In this document: piece after piece, positions 50,901 to 62,878 of the stretch
Layout of the letters: each line of letters begins with the position of its first letter
Position numbering within the stretch: position 1 is the stretch's first letter
Made by a program: the position numbers and the translations under genes
Notes under the pieces: model-generated
The model's database searches: none
What the model was told of the DNA's origin: nothing
What the model saw: the letters and a program-made list of their open reading frames with translations, nothing else
Assembly: GCF_020882245.1 (NCBI RefSeq)
Contig: NC_083598.1
Span: 985,178 to 1,049,177, forward strand
DNA: 64,000 nt
From: Rhopalosiphum padi
Lineage: Eukaryota; Arthropoda; Insecta; Hemiptera; Aphididae
Direction of reading: 5' to 3'

Positions 50901-53900
50901 CGGTAACGCGTTATTTATGTTATTTTATTATACTTAAAAAACGCTCAAGAAATTGGATTTACTAAAAATTTCATGCGATATATCCAATACCCGAGTCTGA
51001 TTTAAATACAATACTGAATACTCTCAAGAGAACTGAATTTAATTATAATTATTAAACATGTGACGAAACGATTTGGGATATATCTGATATAAAATTACCA
51101 ACTACTGAGAACTACTGAGTTATTTTATAATATATGTTACCCTCGAAAAAAATGTATTAATTCCATTACCAAACTGCACAACTTGTTAACTTTGCAAAAT
51201 ATACATCTATCTATTTCACAGGCATTACGTTTATTATTGTAAACCGAAAAATTAATACTCTATACAAACATTAATAATTATAATTATTTAATAGTTACCT
51301 ATTTAAACAATTGTCCTCTTTGAATCCTTCCCTTTTCCCTATCGCACACAACATTCATTCAAACAGCATCTATAGTCTAACCCCCAAGGCATAAGTATAC
51401 TTTGAAAATCCAAACGTATTTATATCGGATAAAGCAATAAAATTATAAAACTTCGAAAAATATATTGTTTACGTATATACCTACAGCAGATATACAACAT
51501 ATTGTGTTACTCGATAAGTGGTATAGATACCCAGTGATGTATTTATGGTGGGGGGTTACCCTCCCCCAAGAATTGATGATTTATCAAATAAGAACAGAAA
51601 GTTTCATTTAATATTATAATTTAACTATATTTATACATATAAATGTATATTATATATATATAATGTAATACATTTTTCGACTTATTTCCCCCTTCTTTCA
51701 AGAAAAAATAAATTGTAAATACGTCATTGTATGTAGTATGTACTTAATTAAGTTATAGACATCGACCGGAAACTTTTTAAAATTATAATAATTACACGGA
51801 AATGATAAATTTGAGTCGACAGTAATAAACCTAACATTATTTTTTGCATTGTAATAAAATAATGACAGATATTTTAAAAACAAATATAAATCGATATTAT
51901 TTTACATTGCAGACTAAGCCTGACTAATTGCCTATTCAATACTCCCGACATCGCTGAAATAGAATGCGAAACGGACAGAAGGCAAGTTTGCATCAGTCGT
52001 ACAACGCACAACTCGTACGTGTAACCTGTGAAGCACAACGTTACACCTAAAACTGAAACTTAAAAACATTATTTATCACTATTAATACAGTTGAAAAAAT
52101 AAACTGTTTAAAAATATTCAAAGATTATCGACAAAAACAATATCATCAATCGGGACACGTTGTTATTATATTTGTTCAAGTGGTAATCGCACGTTTATAT
52201 TATAGCTCATGACTAATAATTAGTAAAGTAATCATTTAATGTTGTGGTGTTATATAAGTAGTTGGTACCGAACTTGTCGGTCGTTGTAATATATTTTTTT
52301 TAAATAACACAATATTATAGTACTACGTTTCGAATATTCAGAATAATATTAAAATGATTTATCGAGCAATTCACATTTGGCCGCATGTCTACACGAATAC
52401 AAGCAAAACCAACTAATTGTTTCAATGAAAGATTTTTGTTATAATTGAACTCGAACCACTAGTACTAGTACTCAACGCATTCAGAGTTCAGACAATTTCA
52501 ATAATATTCTGACACAAATTAGTCACTACATTCATAAGCCCGAGTTTGAGTTGAGGCTTAGATTTGCTTTTAAGTATACTTAGTTTTAAAATGACATTTA
52601 TAATTAATTAAATCTTACTTTATTTTATAAAATTAATATGTACAATACAAAGCAAATATTAATATGCAACTTTTGAATGAAATTGTGACATTTATAGATA
52701 AACTACTAATCACTATATAAAACTTAGTAGTTAAAACCCCTAGTTTTATCATTGAAATTATGCCACTGACTAGAATTTAATACTATTTACGAAACCAAAA
52801 CATACTTTTCGCTGCATACAATATGCCTACATTCAGAAATAAAATAAAAATACACAGTTCCCTAGTATCATGGTTTATGAAAATTACATTTATTTTATTT
52901 GAGTGAAATATAATTTCAAATTACACGATACACAAATAAAAAAATTGATTAAAAAATTATAATTACCATGTATTAAATATAAGTAATAACTAATAAGTAC
53001 CTATGTAATTCATGCATAGCAATCAATAATCATATTATGTAACATTAAATATGTCCAAAAAAAATATGCTTATTTTAATTATAAATAAAACGAGTATTAA
53101 AAGAAAATACAAACAAATTGAATGAATTATTTTATTTGAATTGAAACCATACATAATATAAATAAAAGTGTGTATAGGAGGTACCTACTTCTTTTATTAT
53201 ACATAACTATAGCATGTATAACTTATATTGTGTATAATATTTTTTCAATTACAAGATTTATTTAATTGGCTTAAAAAAAAATATGTATGAAAATGACAAT
53301 AACATATAAATTTGTTAAGCTTTAATTTAAAATTCAATATAATTCTGTACAAATTATGTATTACAGTAAAAAATATGTTGACTGACATTTATTACATACA
53401 TCATGAAATTACAACTAATTTAATAATATTATTTGCTGGAAGAACCACCTTTTTTATGGTCATTATTAATAGGTAAAACAATAGTTGTTGCTGTAATACA
53501 TAAATAAAATTAAAATTAAAAAAGTCACCATTACTTGAAAGTACATCAAAATAAGTTTTAATTTGTTTTCTATTTTATATAAAATACTATTAATCATATT
53601 ACGAGAGCATTATCACAATTTACAATCAGTAGTATAAGGTAAAAAAAAATTAAGGTCTAGCATACAATAAACATGCTTACAAACTTATATATTTTGGTTC
53701 TAAGACAGATACTACAATACAAAAAGAAAAAAATCTATGGATAATTGTAAAAAAGAATACAATATAAATGTTTTTTTATTTATTAAATTTTTAATATTTT
53801 TTGAAATCAATTTTCAATAATGGTACCACAAATAAGAACAAATTTGTACCAATAATTATTGTTAAAACACTGTTCCACCAGGTAAATTAAGTTTAAAAAA

Positions 53901-53973
53901 AAGAGGATATTCAATGTAAAATTGGTTTTAAATTATTGATATTGAATTTGTATTATTTTGTTTCATTCAAATT
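47971..53973. other. Spacer between SANT-like gene and TOP1
   Basis: No exon could be supported over 6 kb. It should contain the missing 5' exons of the SANT-like gene if those are not farther away. Apart from the MITE at 48281, a GGGGGGTTACCCTCCCCC palindrome at about 51548-51565 looks like a lone transposon terminus. A TA repeat sits near 51647-51662. The rest is AT-rich. Confidence 0.4.
48281..48434. mobile_element. 154-bp MITE with GGGCGGATA ends
   Basis: The left end is CAAGGGCGGATATAAGGGGC followed by an AATT-centred palindrome (GGGGCAATTGCCCC). The right end is ...CACTGTATCCGCCCTTG, the inverse of the left. Ends of this kind belong to hAT-like MITEs. No clear 8-bp duplication was found at its borders. 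Confidence 0.6.
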
Positions 53974-56900
53974 TTAAAATACATAATCTGGTCCAGCCAT
54001 GTCAATAGCCCATCTAAACTTGTCTCTTTGTGTTTTATTGTATATCTTCTCAATAGGAACATTGAACTTTTTGCACCAAGCTACTGATATACGCGGATCC
54101 AAATAATTTAATTTGGACGTACCCAAAGCAATTGTCTTGTTTTCTTCCTTGTCAGTTTCTTGAACTTCTAGTTTAGTCAATTGTTCTTTTAATCGTTCTA
54201 AAGCCTTTTTTCTCTTTTCTAACTGAGTCTTGGAATGCACACTGCCGTCTTTCACATCTCGTTTGGCTTGTTTATATTGCTCCTTAGCTTCTTTTACTGC
54301 TGCTCTTTTAGTTTGAATTTTTTCCTTAAGATTTCCCATTGACTTTTCATGTGTTTTTGGTACAGCACGTTGATGGTTACACAAAATAGCAACTGCACGA
54401 TTAGCTCGATTATATTGTAAAATTTTCTCTGCTACAGATACATTTGGATCAGTTAATTTTTCTAGTTGTTGTTGAAGTGTCCATGAAGCATTGAATGTAC
54501 GGAAAACTTTTGCGGTGAGTCCATCCATGAGTTCATGCAAATGTTGATTCAATATTGATGTGTTTAAGCGATCAAATAAATCATCACTACCTTTTTTATT
54601 TTCCATAAATATCTTCAAGTTTTTGAAAACTCTTTTTTCTACAGGTACTTCGTTGTAATATCTAATGGAATCTTTACCAAGAAAATCAAATACAACTACA
54701 TATTCTTTGTCATTAAATTCTTCATGTAATTGTATGTGTTCCACACGTAAAGAACAACAGCCTACAGTATCAGCTTGGTCTTCATCTTTTTCATTTCCTG
54801 CTCTCAGTGCCAATTTATCAATGAAATACAAAGCAACTGATCTTTGTCTAACATGCATTTCACGAGATTTCCAGTCATTAATATAATTTTCTCTTATCTT
54901 ATCAATAGATTTTGCCAATCTTCTAGCAGTCTCATACTTTTGCCAATCTTTTTCTCCCTTAAGTTTAGAAGATGGATTTAACATAACATATTTAACTTGC
55001 CCTTGAACGTTTTCTATCCAGCTAGCAAGCCATGTTACACCAAAGTCATGTCTAACTTCTTTCCATTTGTGACCAGGTGGGGGTTTCGGTATATTAGAAT
55101 CTTTGCTACAATTAATTAAGACATCTTCAGGCACTACTCGTTTTTTCAACATACCCATTTTAGGATGTTCACCTCTTCCTCTAAATAAACCAGGTGGTTC
55201 TATTTTAAAATTACCAATTTTTTCTTTGTGACCATCAATAGTACAAAACCCATACTCTTTTTGCAAAGCTTCATTTTCTTCTTTTATTTTCTTTTTTTCC
55301 TCTTTACTCATAGCTTTACGTTCTTCTGACTTTTTAGTAAAATATACACTCATTTCTTTAAAGTTACATAATGAGAGATCAGTTATTAACTCCTTTTCTT
55401 TTTGTGTCATAGTTTTGCGCCAGTCTTTAAGAAAGTTCTTATTAAATACTTCTTTTGTTGTATAATCGTGGTCGAGCATTTTGGCATAGAATGTTGCTAC
55501 TTCTTCAGCCAACTCTGAAAGAACTACATGTTTACCGTTGTAATAAAATTTAACATTACTTGGTAAAGGTTCATATGCTGGAGCAAAAACCGGTCCTTTA
55601 TGTTCTAAAAACTTCCATTTAACACCATCGTCTTTTTTCTCTTCTTCCCACCACTTCCATACTTCTTGTGGTTCTTCTTCTTTTTTTTTCTTTGGGGTAC
55701 CTTTAACAGGACTTTCTTTTTGAGATGTATTATTTTCTTTTTTTACTTTATGCTTAGAATCTTTAGATGAATGATTTCTATCTTTTTCTCTATGTTTACT
55801 CTTATGTTCTTTATCTTTTTTATGTTTTTTATGACTGCTGTTGTGTTCTTTTTTAATATGCTTTGTTCGAGCGCTCAGAGGAACGTCATCTTCACTACTG
55901 CCAGAATGTTTGCGTTTTCTATTTGATAAAGGTATGTCATCATCAGACTGTACTTCTTCCTTTATAGAAAAATCATCATCACTTTGTTTCCTCTTGTGGC
56001 TGGACATATCAAAGTCACCATCATCAGAAAAATTTTCGTCCTTAATACTATGATTTAATTTGTAATCTCTTTTAATCTGGGAATGATAACCTGAATCATA
56101 GGGCTCATCTTTGTATTCTCGTTTAATTTCTTTCTTAACACCATTTTTTTCGTGTTCCTGTGGAAATAAAAAAGAACAATTTTAAATAATATTTTATGAC
56201 TGATACAGGCCCTTTTTATCTAATTATAATTTTATTACCAAACCAAAATGTATACTACAAAAAAATAAACAAATATATAGCCATAACTAATAAAGGAATT
56301 CAATTATTAAGTAAAGAACAAAAAGTTTATGATCAATAATTATTAAATAGTGATTGACAAAAAAAGGCCTTGTGTACATTATTTAAAAATGTTACCTTTG
56401 ATTTATATAAAAACCTCATGTACACCTATTCAACTTGATCGGTGTTCAACTGAATAGACATGAATCACTCATAAGAAAATTGTGGATTGTCTGTTGATGT
56501 TGAGAAACAAAAATAAATATTTAATTCATAAAAATCTTGAAATAACCAAACACTTGTGAAGACAAAAACACTAATAATGATAACTGTTTATTAAACAAAA
56601 AAAAATTAAATACTAGGCTGATACACCTATATGTACAGTAAAATTAATATTATTAACAGTAGTTGAATAGGCGTATATAGAGTATATTTATTTAATTTTA
56701 AATTGTATTTACACAAGATTTATTTGCTACTTTAAAAAAAAAAAAAATTCAAATGTATACCATGCGATATATTTACAGTAACTAAATATGTATTAATATT
56801 TATAATGGGATTCCACGGCAGTTTTACTAAATTTAAAATCTCATAAAAATTGAATGGACCAATAAATAATAGATGACTATTCATGAATAAGCTAAATATC

Positions 56901-59900
56901 TATGGGTTCATTAAATACTAATATATTTTGGTAAACCTATAAAGTATATGAAATGACAGTAATAAGCTTGTAAACAAAGTTTTATACAATGTCAAATGAT
57001 AATAAAAATTGTTCTATGATATTGTAAACTTAAATTAAACTATTCAACTAAATATGGGATGAAAAAAAAAACACAGAAGTGTGTTTTATTAAAACTAAAA
57101 GATGATTTATTATTTGTGAAAAATGACACTTAAGTCTGTACAATTTCAGTAGCACACTAAAAAAAAAAATATTGTTTATCATTATATACATAGGTAATAG
57201 GTATCAATAATTAAAAATTTGATTAAAACAGGAGTAAAGTGAAAAAATATATAGGAACACCTTAAGACTAATTTGTGACAACTGACTAGAAAATATTATT
57301 ACATATTACTACTAATATGTTGAGATCTAATAATTAATAAAAAAAAAAAAAACAAATCTATCTTGTATGAAAATGTAATATCAATCTAATTCATAATAGT
57401 CTTTAATAATTTGGTTCACATTAGAAAAATTGTTTTTAAAATCGTTGATATTTGTATTATATTGAATATAATGATGTATAAATGCTTTATGGGAAAAAGC
57501 TCGTTTAGCTAATTTTATTACAGAGTTTAAACCAGAAACATTGGTAGAGTTATTTGACAATAAACTTAAATATTTGGAACCCATAAAATGTCTTTGTTGA
57601 AACATTTGAGAAAATTTATGTTCTTCTAAACTATGTTTAGAAAAAGATAAAGTATTTAACTTTTCAAAAAAATTTAATTTATTGATATCATTGGAAGTAT
57701 CACCTCGATATACAACAAAATTTCCAAACGATACACAATGTGATGTATTTAACAAGCGTACAGTTTGATTCACAATTGCTTCCCATCTTGGAGTTGATTC
57801 ATAAGAAGAATATTCTCTTCTATAATTTGGAGACGATATTAATCTTAAAATTTTATATTTTTGATTATGACGTACAAGAGACAGAAAATATGGAAACGTT
57901 TGATGTTCTACTGGTTGAAAAATAGATATTAATTGTTTGCAACCTATTTGATTCAAATCATCAAATGAAACTTTGACCTCTGAATGGCCAGCTTGACAAA
58001 CTTCTTGTAAAACAGAATTTTCGAATAAAAAAATACAATCTGATATACTGTACAGTTTGCTAATAGTAAAAGAAGTATTGTAATTTTGGATAGCATCTTT
58101 AGACTGATATGGCATGACAAATACTACAATAAAAGGAATTTTAGGAAAATCTTGTTTTAATTTTTCAAGTATAAAACATGCTGATCCAGCACAACCACCT
58201 GAAGGTGATAATATTATTAAAAAATATTCAATTTTATCAATTTTATTTATTTCAAATCTCAATCGACTAGAAACATCTTCAAACATTTCAGGACCTTTGA
58301 CATAATAACAATATGACCAGTTATTTGTTGATCCATCGATAAAATTAAATCCTAATGAATTTTGTCCAAATCCCCAATTACTATTTTTTGATTTTGTCAA
58401 GGTATCACCAATATTAGGATCTCCTATATCTATTAAAATTGACCTGGGTTCCAAATAACCATTAGATTTTAATTCAAAGAAACAAGACTCACTTGTATGT
58501 TTGTACTCTTGATTAACATGTTGAGTAACAATAGAATCAGAAGCGTTATTGTCATTAAAAATAGTGGAATAAAAACTATGGGTAAAACGTATTCCACAAG
58601 TACCAAAACAAATGGTTAGTACAGACATAATATCATAAAATTAATAAATAAAATATTGATAAAAAAAAAACAATTTTTAGTAACTAACCCTATCACGCTT
58701 CTTTGATTTTTCATGTTTCCGATCACTGGACTCTCGATCTTCTGCAAAAAAATAATAACAATACAATGAAATTTGCTAGGTAATAAAATGTTTTACAGAA
58801 ATTATTGGTAGGTAGATTACAAATTAAAATTTTTATCTTATTACATAATTCATAGAAAATATAAATTGCGACTAAAATGACATTAATAATATATTTTTTT
58901 AGGTACTTATAAAGGAAAACAAATTATAAAGCTTTAAATACATTTTACTTATAAAAGTTCCAAGCACAAATATAATATTCATTTAATAATTACAAATTAA
59001 TTTCTAGTTATATGAACTAATATTTACTTGGGTTTCTATTAGTACCTCATTAATATAATTATTGTAAAGAGTAAATATTCCAATAACAAAAACAAGCCAA
59101 GTTTTTAATTATAAGACGTTGGTTTTAATAATTATTATTATACATAATATAATGATAATAGTTAAGTGGATATATTCTTAATATTTACATTTTTTATAAA
59201 TAATAAGCATGTTTTACCTAATTTAAAATAATTTAAATTATTTCTAACCATTAAAAATTATTAAAAAATGTAAATATTAAAAATCTATCCAGTCAATGCA
59301 CAGGAAATATTCTTATTTATAAAATATATTTATTAGGTGCCTTCGCCCTAAACTGAACCAGAGTCGTTGTCGTGGAATAACTTTGTTCCTATATTTTGTG
59401 GGAGAAAACCAGATAAAACAAATGTTGGTGTAGCAGCCCCTTAATAAATAAATAATATTTTTGGTAAGTAGATATTAGATAGATATTGATAATTTAATAA
59501 TGAATCTTAAAAATATTTTAATTTTATAGTAAAAGTTTTAAATTTACAGAAGCCCAATTCATAAATAATATATATTATTTATATATATTGTTAAGAATTT
59601 GATTCTTAAGACTTTGAGACTCAAAGATACTGATTGATAAATAGATAGTTAATATGGAATATATCTGAATATATTAAGGTTAGGTTAGGTACTTAAACAC
59701 ACTAAAATGTATAGGTATTATCATTGGTTCATAGGTACTACTCTCCAATATTTAGATAGGTAGGATAAGTAGGTATAGTTTGAAAAAATGCAAAATTTAA
59801 GTTAAAGGTGGGTAAAGATAATGGATAAGCTACTTTTATTTAAAATAATTTATGTTTAAAAATAGATTAAATTAATGTTCTAGGCTTTGTACCACACCTG

Positions 59901-61411
59901 TATAATAAAATGGAAAATTGTAACATCGCTTACACACCCGAATAACAAAATGGTATACAGTTTCATATGAAGTATCATACATATATTTTACACTCATCAA
60001 TTTAGGCAATCTATTTAATGTCAATAATTGAGTAAAAATATCATGTGAACATGTAACAGTTTGTCTTTTTGGTAAACTGATATAAATACGGTTTAAGAAA
60101 TTTGTATAATATCCTTGACTGGGTTGCTGAATCACCGACAAAAGATGGATCACCAAATTTACACGTGCTGTACTGATCACCATTTAATTTTCTTAATAGG
60201 TACTTAAGCACATGTGCATGATATAAATGTACATAGGTAATCAATCATGATCTTCAACCATAATAAATATAACAACTTAGATACAGATATTATAAATAAG
60301 AAATAAACATTTTACATTAAAATAATTTCACAGATTGAGAACATAGATATCTCACCGATATTGTACTACCTTGTAATAATAAACATTTTTAGTTTTTACA
60401 GGGATTTTGAGGTTATGGTTAAATTATAATGGGTAAAAAGATAAACAAATAAATACTCGCATACCTTAAATTCAATTACTATTATAAAATATTTTAACTT
60501 GTAAATTAAAATAAATAAGTATCAGCTAGCTAATAGGTATCCTTACTTACAAGTTATGATCAAAATTGGTAAGACACAATGAATATCTATAAAAGTTTGA
60601 ATGATAACCCCCTGGATAAACTTAATAGTTAATACCAAGCCTTAACTAATTGTAATTTTAGTTTAGAATCAATAAAACTTATTCAAATATGGATAAAAAA
60701 TAATACACTTAAATGTGGTAAGTATAATAATATTGTATTAATGAATTCCTCAATGATATCCAATAAAAAAAAAATGAACCAATTACAAAATGAATCAAAT
60801 CAGAACAAAAAATTTGAGAACAAATTGTAAATCACAAATCACCAGCTGATTTAAACAAATGTAATGATTTAAAAATCTATAGGGAGGTTAGGTACCTAGT
60901 CCATTTAAACATGACAAAATGAGATATTGTGCGCGACCTATAATATTTCATTAGTTATAGATGTTACCTATATCTATAGTGATTTGATAAGTATTATAAT
61001 GTTTTAACATTCATAACTGTATATTTGCCTTTAAATAAATATGTAAAACAGAATATTGTGCAGTAAACATATAAAATTACGGTTGATTTTCTGTGGCCAC
61101 AGCATCCTGCTGTTTAACATTTTATGGTAAGATAAGCTTGACCTATAGCCTGTAGGCTATAAGTACACCTGAAATTTAAAAACTATTTTACAACGGCTAC
61201 CAAGTAGTCTAAAACCCTTATAGCATGTTGGAAAATAAAATAATATAAAGACGAAAACAGGAAACACAAAAGTGGTAAACTCGCAGCGATTTTAGGTGGA
61301 AGACGGACACGAGATTATTAGCGGAAAACTTTACGGTCCATAATAACATTTAGGTAAATATAATAGTACTAAGTGATTAACTATAAAAAATATCTAATAA
61401 TTACCGGCCAT
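53974..61411 (-). CDS. TOP1: DNA topoisomerase I (type IB)
   Basis: Relaxes supercoils in the nucleus by transient 3'-phosphotyrosine single-strand breaks. Three coding exons on the minus strand: 61405-61411 (ATGGCCG, donor GTAATT), 58689-58741 and 53974-56157. They join in phase to 747 aa, beginning MAEDRESSDRKHEKSKKRDR; human TOP1 has 765. Residues 1 to about 180 are the Lys/Ser/Asp-rich, low-complexity N-terminal domain. The core starts around EEPQEVWKWW. Active-site residues are Arg (LALRAGNEK), Lys (GKDSIRYYN), Arg (KVFRTFNAS), His (CNHQR) and Tyr705 (LNYLDPRI). A coiled-coil linker rich in Lys/Glu lies at about 590-680. Tyr705 is 43 residues from the end, exactly as in human, and the protein ends DMAGPDYVF. 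Intron 2 holds a delta-tubulin gene. MRRF is divergent upstream. The 5' exon is inferred from phase and start codon. Confidence 0.93.
56158..57380. other. TOP1 intron 2, 3' part
   Basis: AT-rich intron sequence between the TOP1 main exon and the nested delta-tubulin stop codon. It would hold the 3' UTR of delta-tubulin. Nothing else coding is seen. Confidence 0.6.
57381..58628 (-). CDS. TUBD1: Divergent delta-tubulin, intronless, nested in TOP1 intron
   Basis: A 415-aa single-exon tubulin-family protein, shorter than the roughly 453 aa of human TUBD1. Delta-tubulin acts at centrioles and basal bodies, chiefly for triplet microtubules and sperm flagella. Family marks: start MSVLTICFGTCGIRFTHSFY; FFELKSNGYLEPRSILIDIG; STNNWSYCYYVKGPE; the tubulin signature region at about residues 142-155; NYNTSFTISKLYSISDC; SIFQPV; and the C-terminal AFIHHYIQY...IIKDYYELD, which resembles delta- rather than alpha/beta-tubulin. 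The signature GGTGSG reads GGCAGS and the N-terminal GQCGNQ reads GTCGIR, so GTP binding may be altered. It lies in TOP1 intron 2 on the same strand. The lack of introns suggests an old retrocopy. The left TOP1 copy has none. Confidence 0.85.
   Translation of the reverse strand: MSVLTICFGTCGIRFTHSFYSTIFNDNNASDSIVTQHVNQEYKHTSESCFFELKSNGYLEPRSILIDIGDPNIGDTLTKSKNSNWGFGQNSLGFNFIDGSTNNWSYCYYVKGPEMFEDVSSRLRFEINKIDKIEYFLIILSPSGGCAGSACFILEKLKQDFPKIPFIVVFVMPYQSKDAIQNYNTSFTISKLYSISDCIFLFENSVLQEVCQAGHSEVKVSFDDLNQIGCKQLISIFQPVEHQTFPYFLSLVRHNQKYKILRLISSPNYRREYSSYESTPRWEAIVNQTVRLLNTSHCVSFGNFVVYRGDTSNDINKLNFFEKLNTLSFSKHSLEEHKFSQMFQQRHFMGSKYLSLLSNNSTNVSGLNSVIKLAKRAFSHKAFIHHYIQYNTNINDFKNNFSNVNQIIKDYYELD
58742..61404. 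other. TOP1 intron 1
   Basis: 2.66-kb intron, AT-rich. Two overlapping minus-strand frames at 59872-60244 share a protein-like stretch across a frame change but match nothing I know. A CTTCGCCC...GAACCAGAGTCGTTGTCGTGG patch at about 59340-59372 is GC-richer than its surroundings. No further exon is required by the phases of TOP1. Confidence 0.5.
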
Positions 61412-62046
61412 TTTTCTGTTCACGTGGATGACGAAACGAGGTAGAACACTGCTGCTGACGTCGCGTTATAGGTAGAATGCCGCCGCTGTTGGTATGAAGT
61501 AGTAATATGATATTACTTAGTAGTTAGTCGATGATCAGCGACTAAGCTGTAGAACCAACAAGCAAAATTTGCACAGATCCTATCGTTTCAGTGACAATAA
61601 CGATAATCTTACAGTAGGTAGTACTCTACAATAATAGTTAACCGACGATATAAAGTAGCCCAATGAAGTCGTGATGGTAGTTGTAGCAGAAGTGGCGAAA
61701 TGAACGATATTAAGTAAAGGTATTAAGACGTGTTAACTGAAAAATGACGACAAATCGACGAGCGGGTGATGGTGGTGGTGGTTCGTCGGTTTTTTAGCAG
61801 AACGACGTCCGCCGGCTGTAGTCATGCGCTGCGATCCCGTCGGTTTTGTCGGACGGAAGCCGAACGCATAATAATGACGACTATGATCGTCGGTCACGAA
61901 TTCGGTTAAAACGCGACGACAGACTGCCGACACACTCGAAATGAAACTACACAACCGGCCGGAAACGCCGTAAGCGAGAAAAATAAATCGAAGTCAGATC
62001 GGAGCGGCGTAGCGTCTGAGAATTTGCGTGTGTGTGTAATGTATTG

Positions 62047-62080
<34 letters not shown>

Positions 62081-62878
62081 CGTGGACGATTCGGACTTGC
62101 ACGAAATTTCACGTACACGGTACACACAAGTCACAAGTACGCGAGACTACGCGATGACGGCGGCGTCGGTCGGTGGCGACATAGAGTCATAGAGACGGTC
62201 CACAGCCGCGGCAGACGAGTGCATTGACTTTTTTTGTTTAATCATACGATCCGGCAACGCCGCTGCCGCGCAATGTTGCCAAATCAATAGAAATAGGCGG
62301 CAACGGCGAAATTCGTATTTTACACGATGTCCGACCGCCTAGTATCACTCGCGTACTTTTTGTACGGAAACTTCATTGGTCTTTTACATACGGTCTGGGA
62401 ACAAAATTGTTACAGAAAATTGGAGTGTATCGATACGTTAGATTCAATATCTAACGTTCAAGAAGTTATGTATATGGTATACAACTGGTAAAACGCGCCG
62501 ACCCGTAATGAATTCACTTCGATATGAGTCGTTATGGATCGTATTTTTCTTATAGAAAAATCGTTCACCGTCATATATTTAAAAAAATCAAAAATTGTTT
62601 TAAAATGATAATATTTATATATTATTTATTAATTATACATAATACATAAACATATTAGTTATTATTCGTATATAAACATAATAATAATATGATGACTTCT
62701 CGAACGATGTGGTTTTTGGTGAGGTACGAAAACAAAATGGTAGATATGCCACTGATACTATTATCTCTGTTGAAGACTGAACGTTGATAAGAGATATCGA
62801 ATTTGTTATCGTCAAGCAATAACACTTTTTTCAAAATTCAAATTTGGTGTTTTCACAAATTGTAATTATTCTGTCAAC
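61412..62878. promoter_or_regulatory. Divergent CpG-rich promoter, TOP1 and MRRF
   Basis: This interval separates the TOP1 start codon (minus, 61411) from the MRRF start codon (plus, 62879). 61430-62340 is the most GC- and CpG-rich part of the window and contains no supported coding exon. Short frames here come from the GT repeat and CpG-rich text. The position suggests a shared or back-to-back housekeeping promoter. No TATA box is evident next to either gene. Confidence 0.55.
62047..62075. repeat. (GT)n microsatellite
   Basis: A pure GT run of 29 bp inside the CpG-rich divergent promoter. It produces the artificial Thr-His and Cys-Val frames seen on both strands. Confidence 0.95.

Larger units (their letters stand above)
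44895..61760. repeat. Segmental duplication, right (intact) copy
   Basis: This is the partner of 24481-39640. The order SANT-like gene, spacer, TOP1 body, TOP1 exon 1 and upstream DNA is the same in both. Here the genes are whole and carry delta-tubulin in a TOP1 intron. Relative to the left copy it has extra blocks at about 45705-46103 and about 46430-46620. The intact genes make this the likely parental locus, but the direction of duplication is inferred. Confidence 0.85.

Noticed and set aside
59872..60244. Two overlapping minus-strand frames in TOP1 intron 1
   Set aside because: They look mildly protein-like across a frame change, but no motif, splice sites or element ends support a gene.
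62024..62227. Frames with CVCVCV and HTHTHT runs
   Set aside because: Produced by the GT microsatellite and adjacent CpG-rich sequence.
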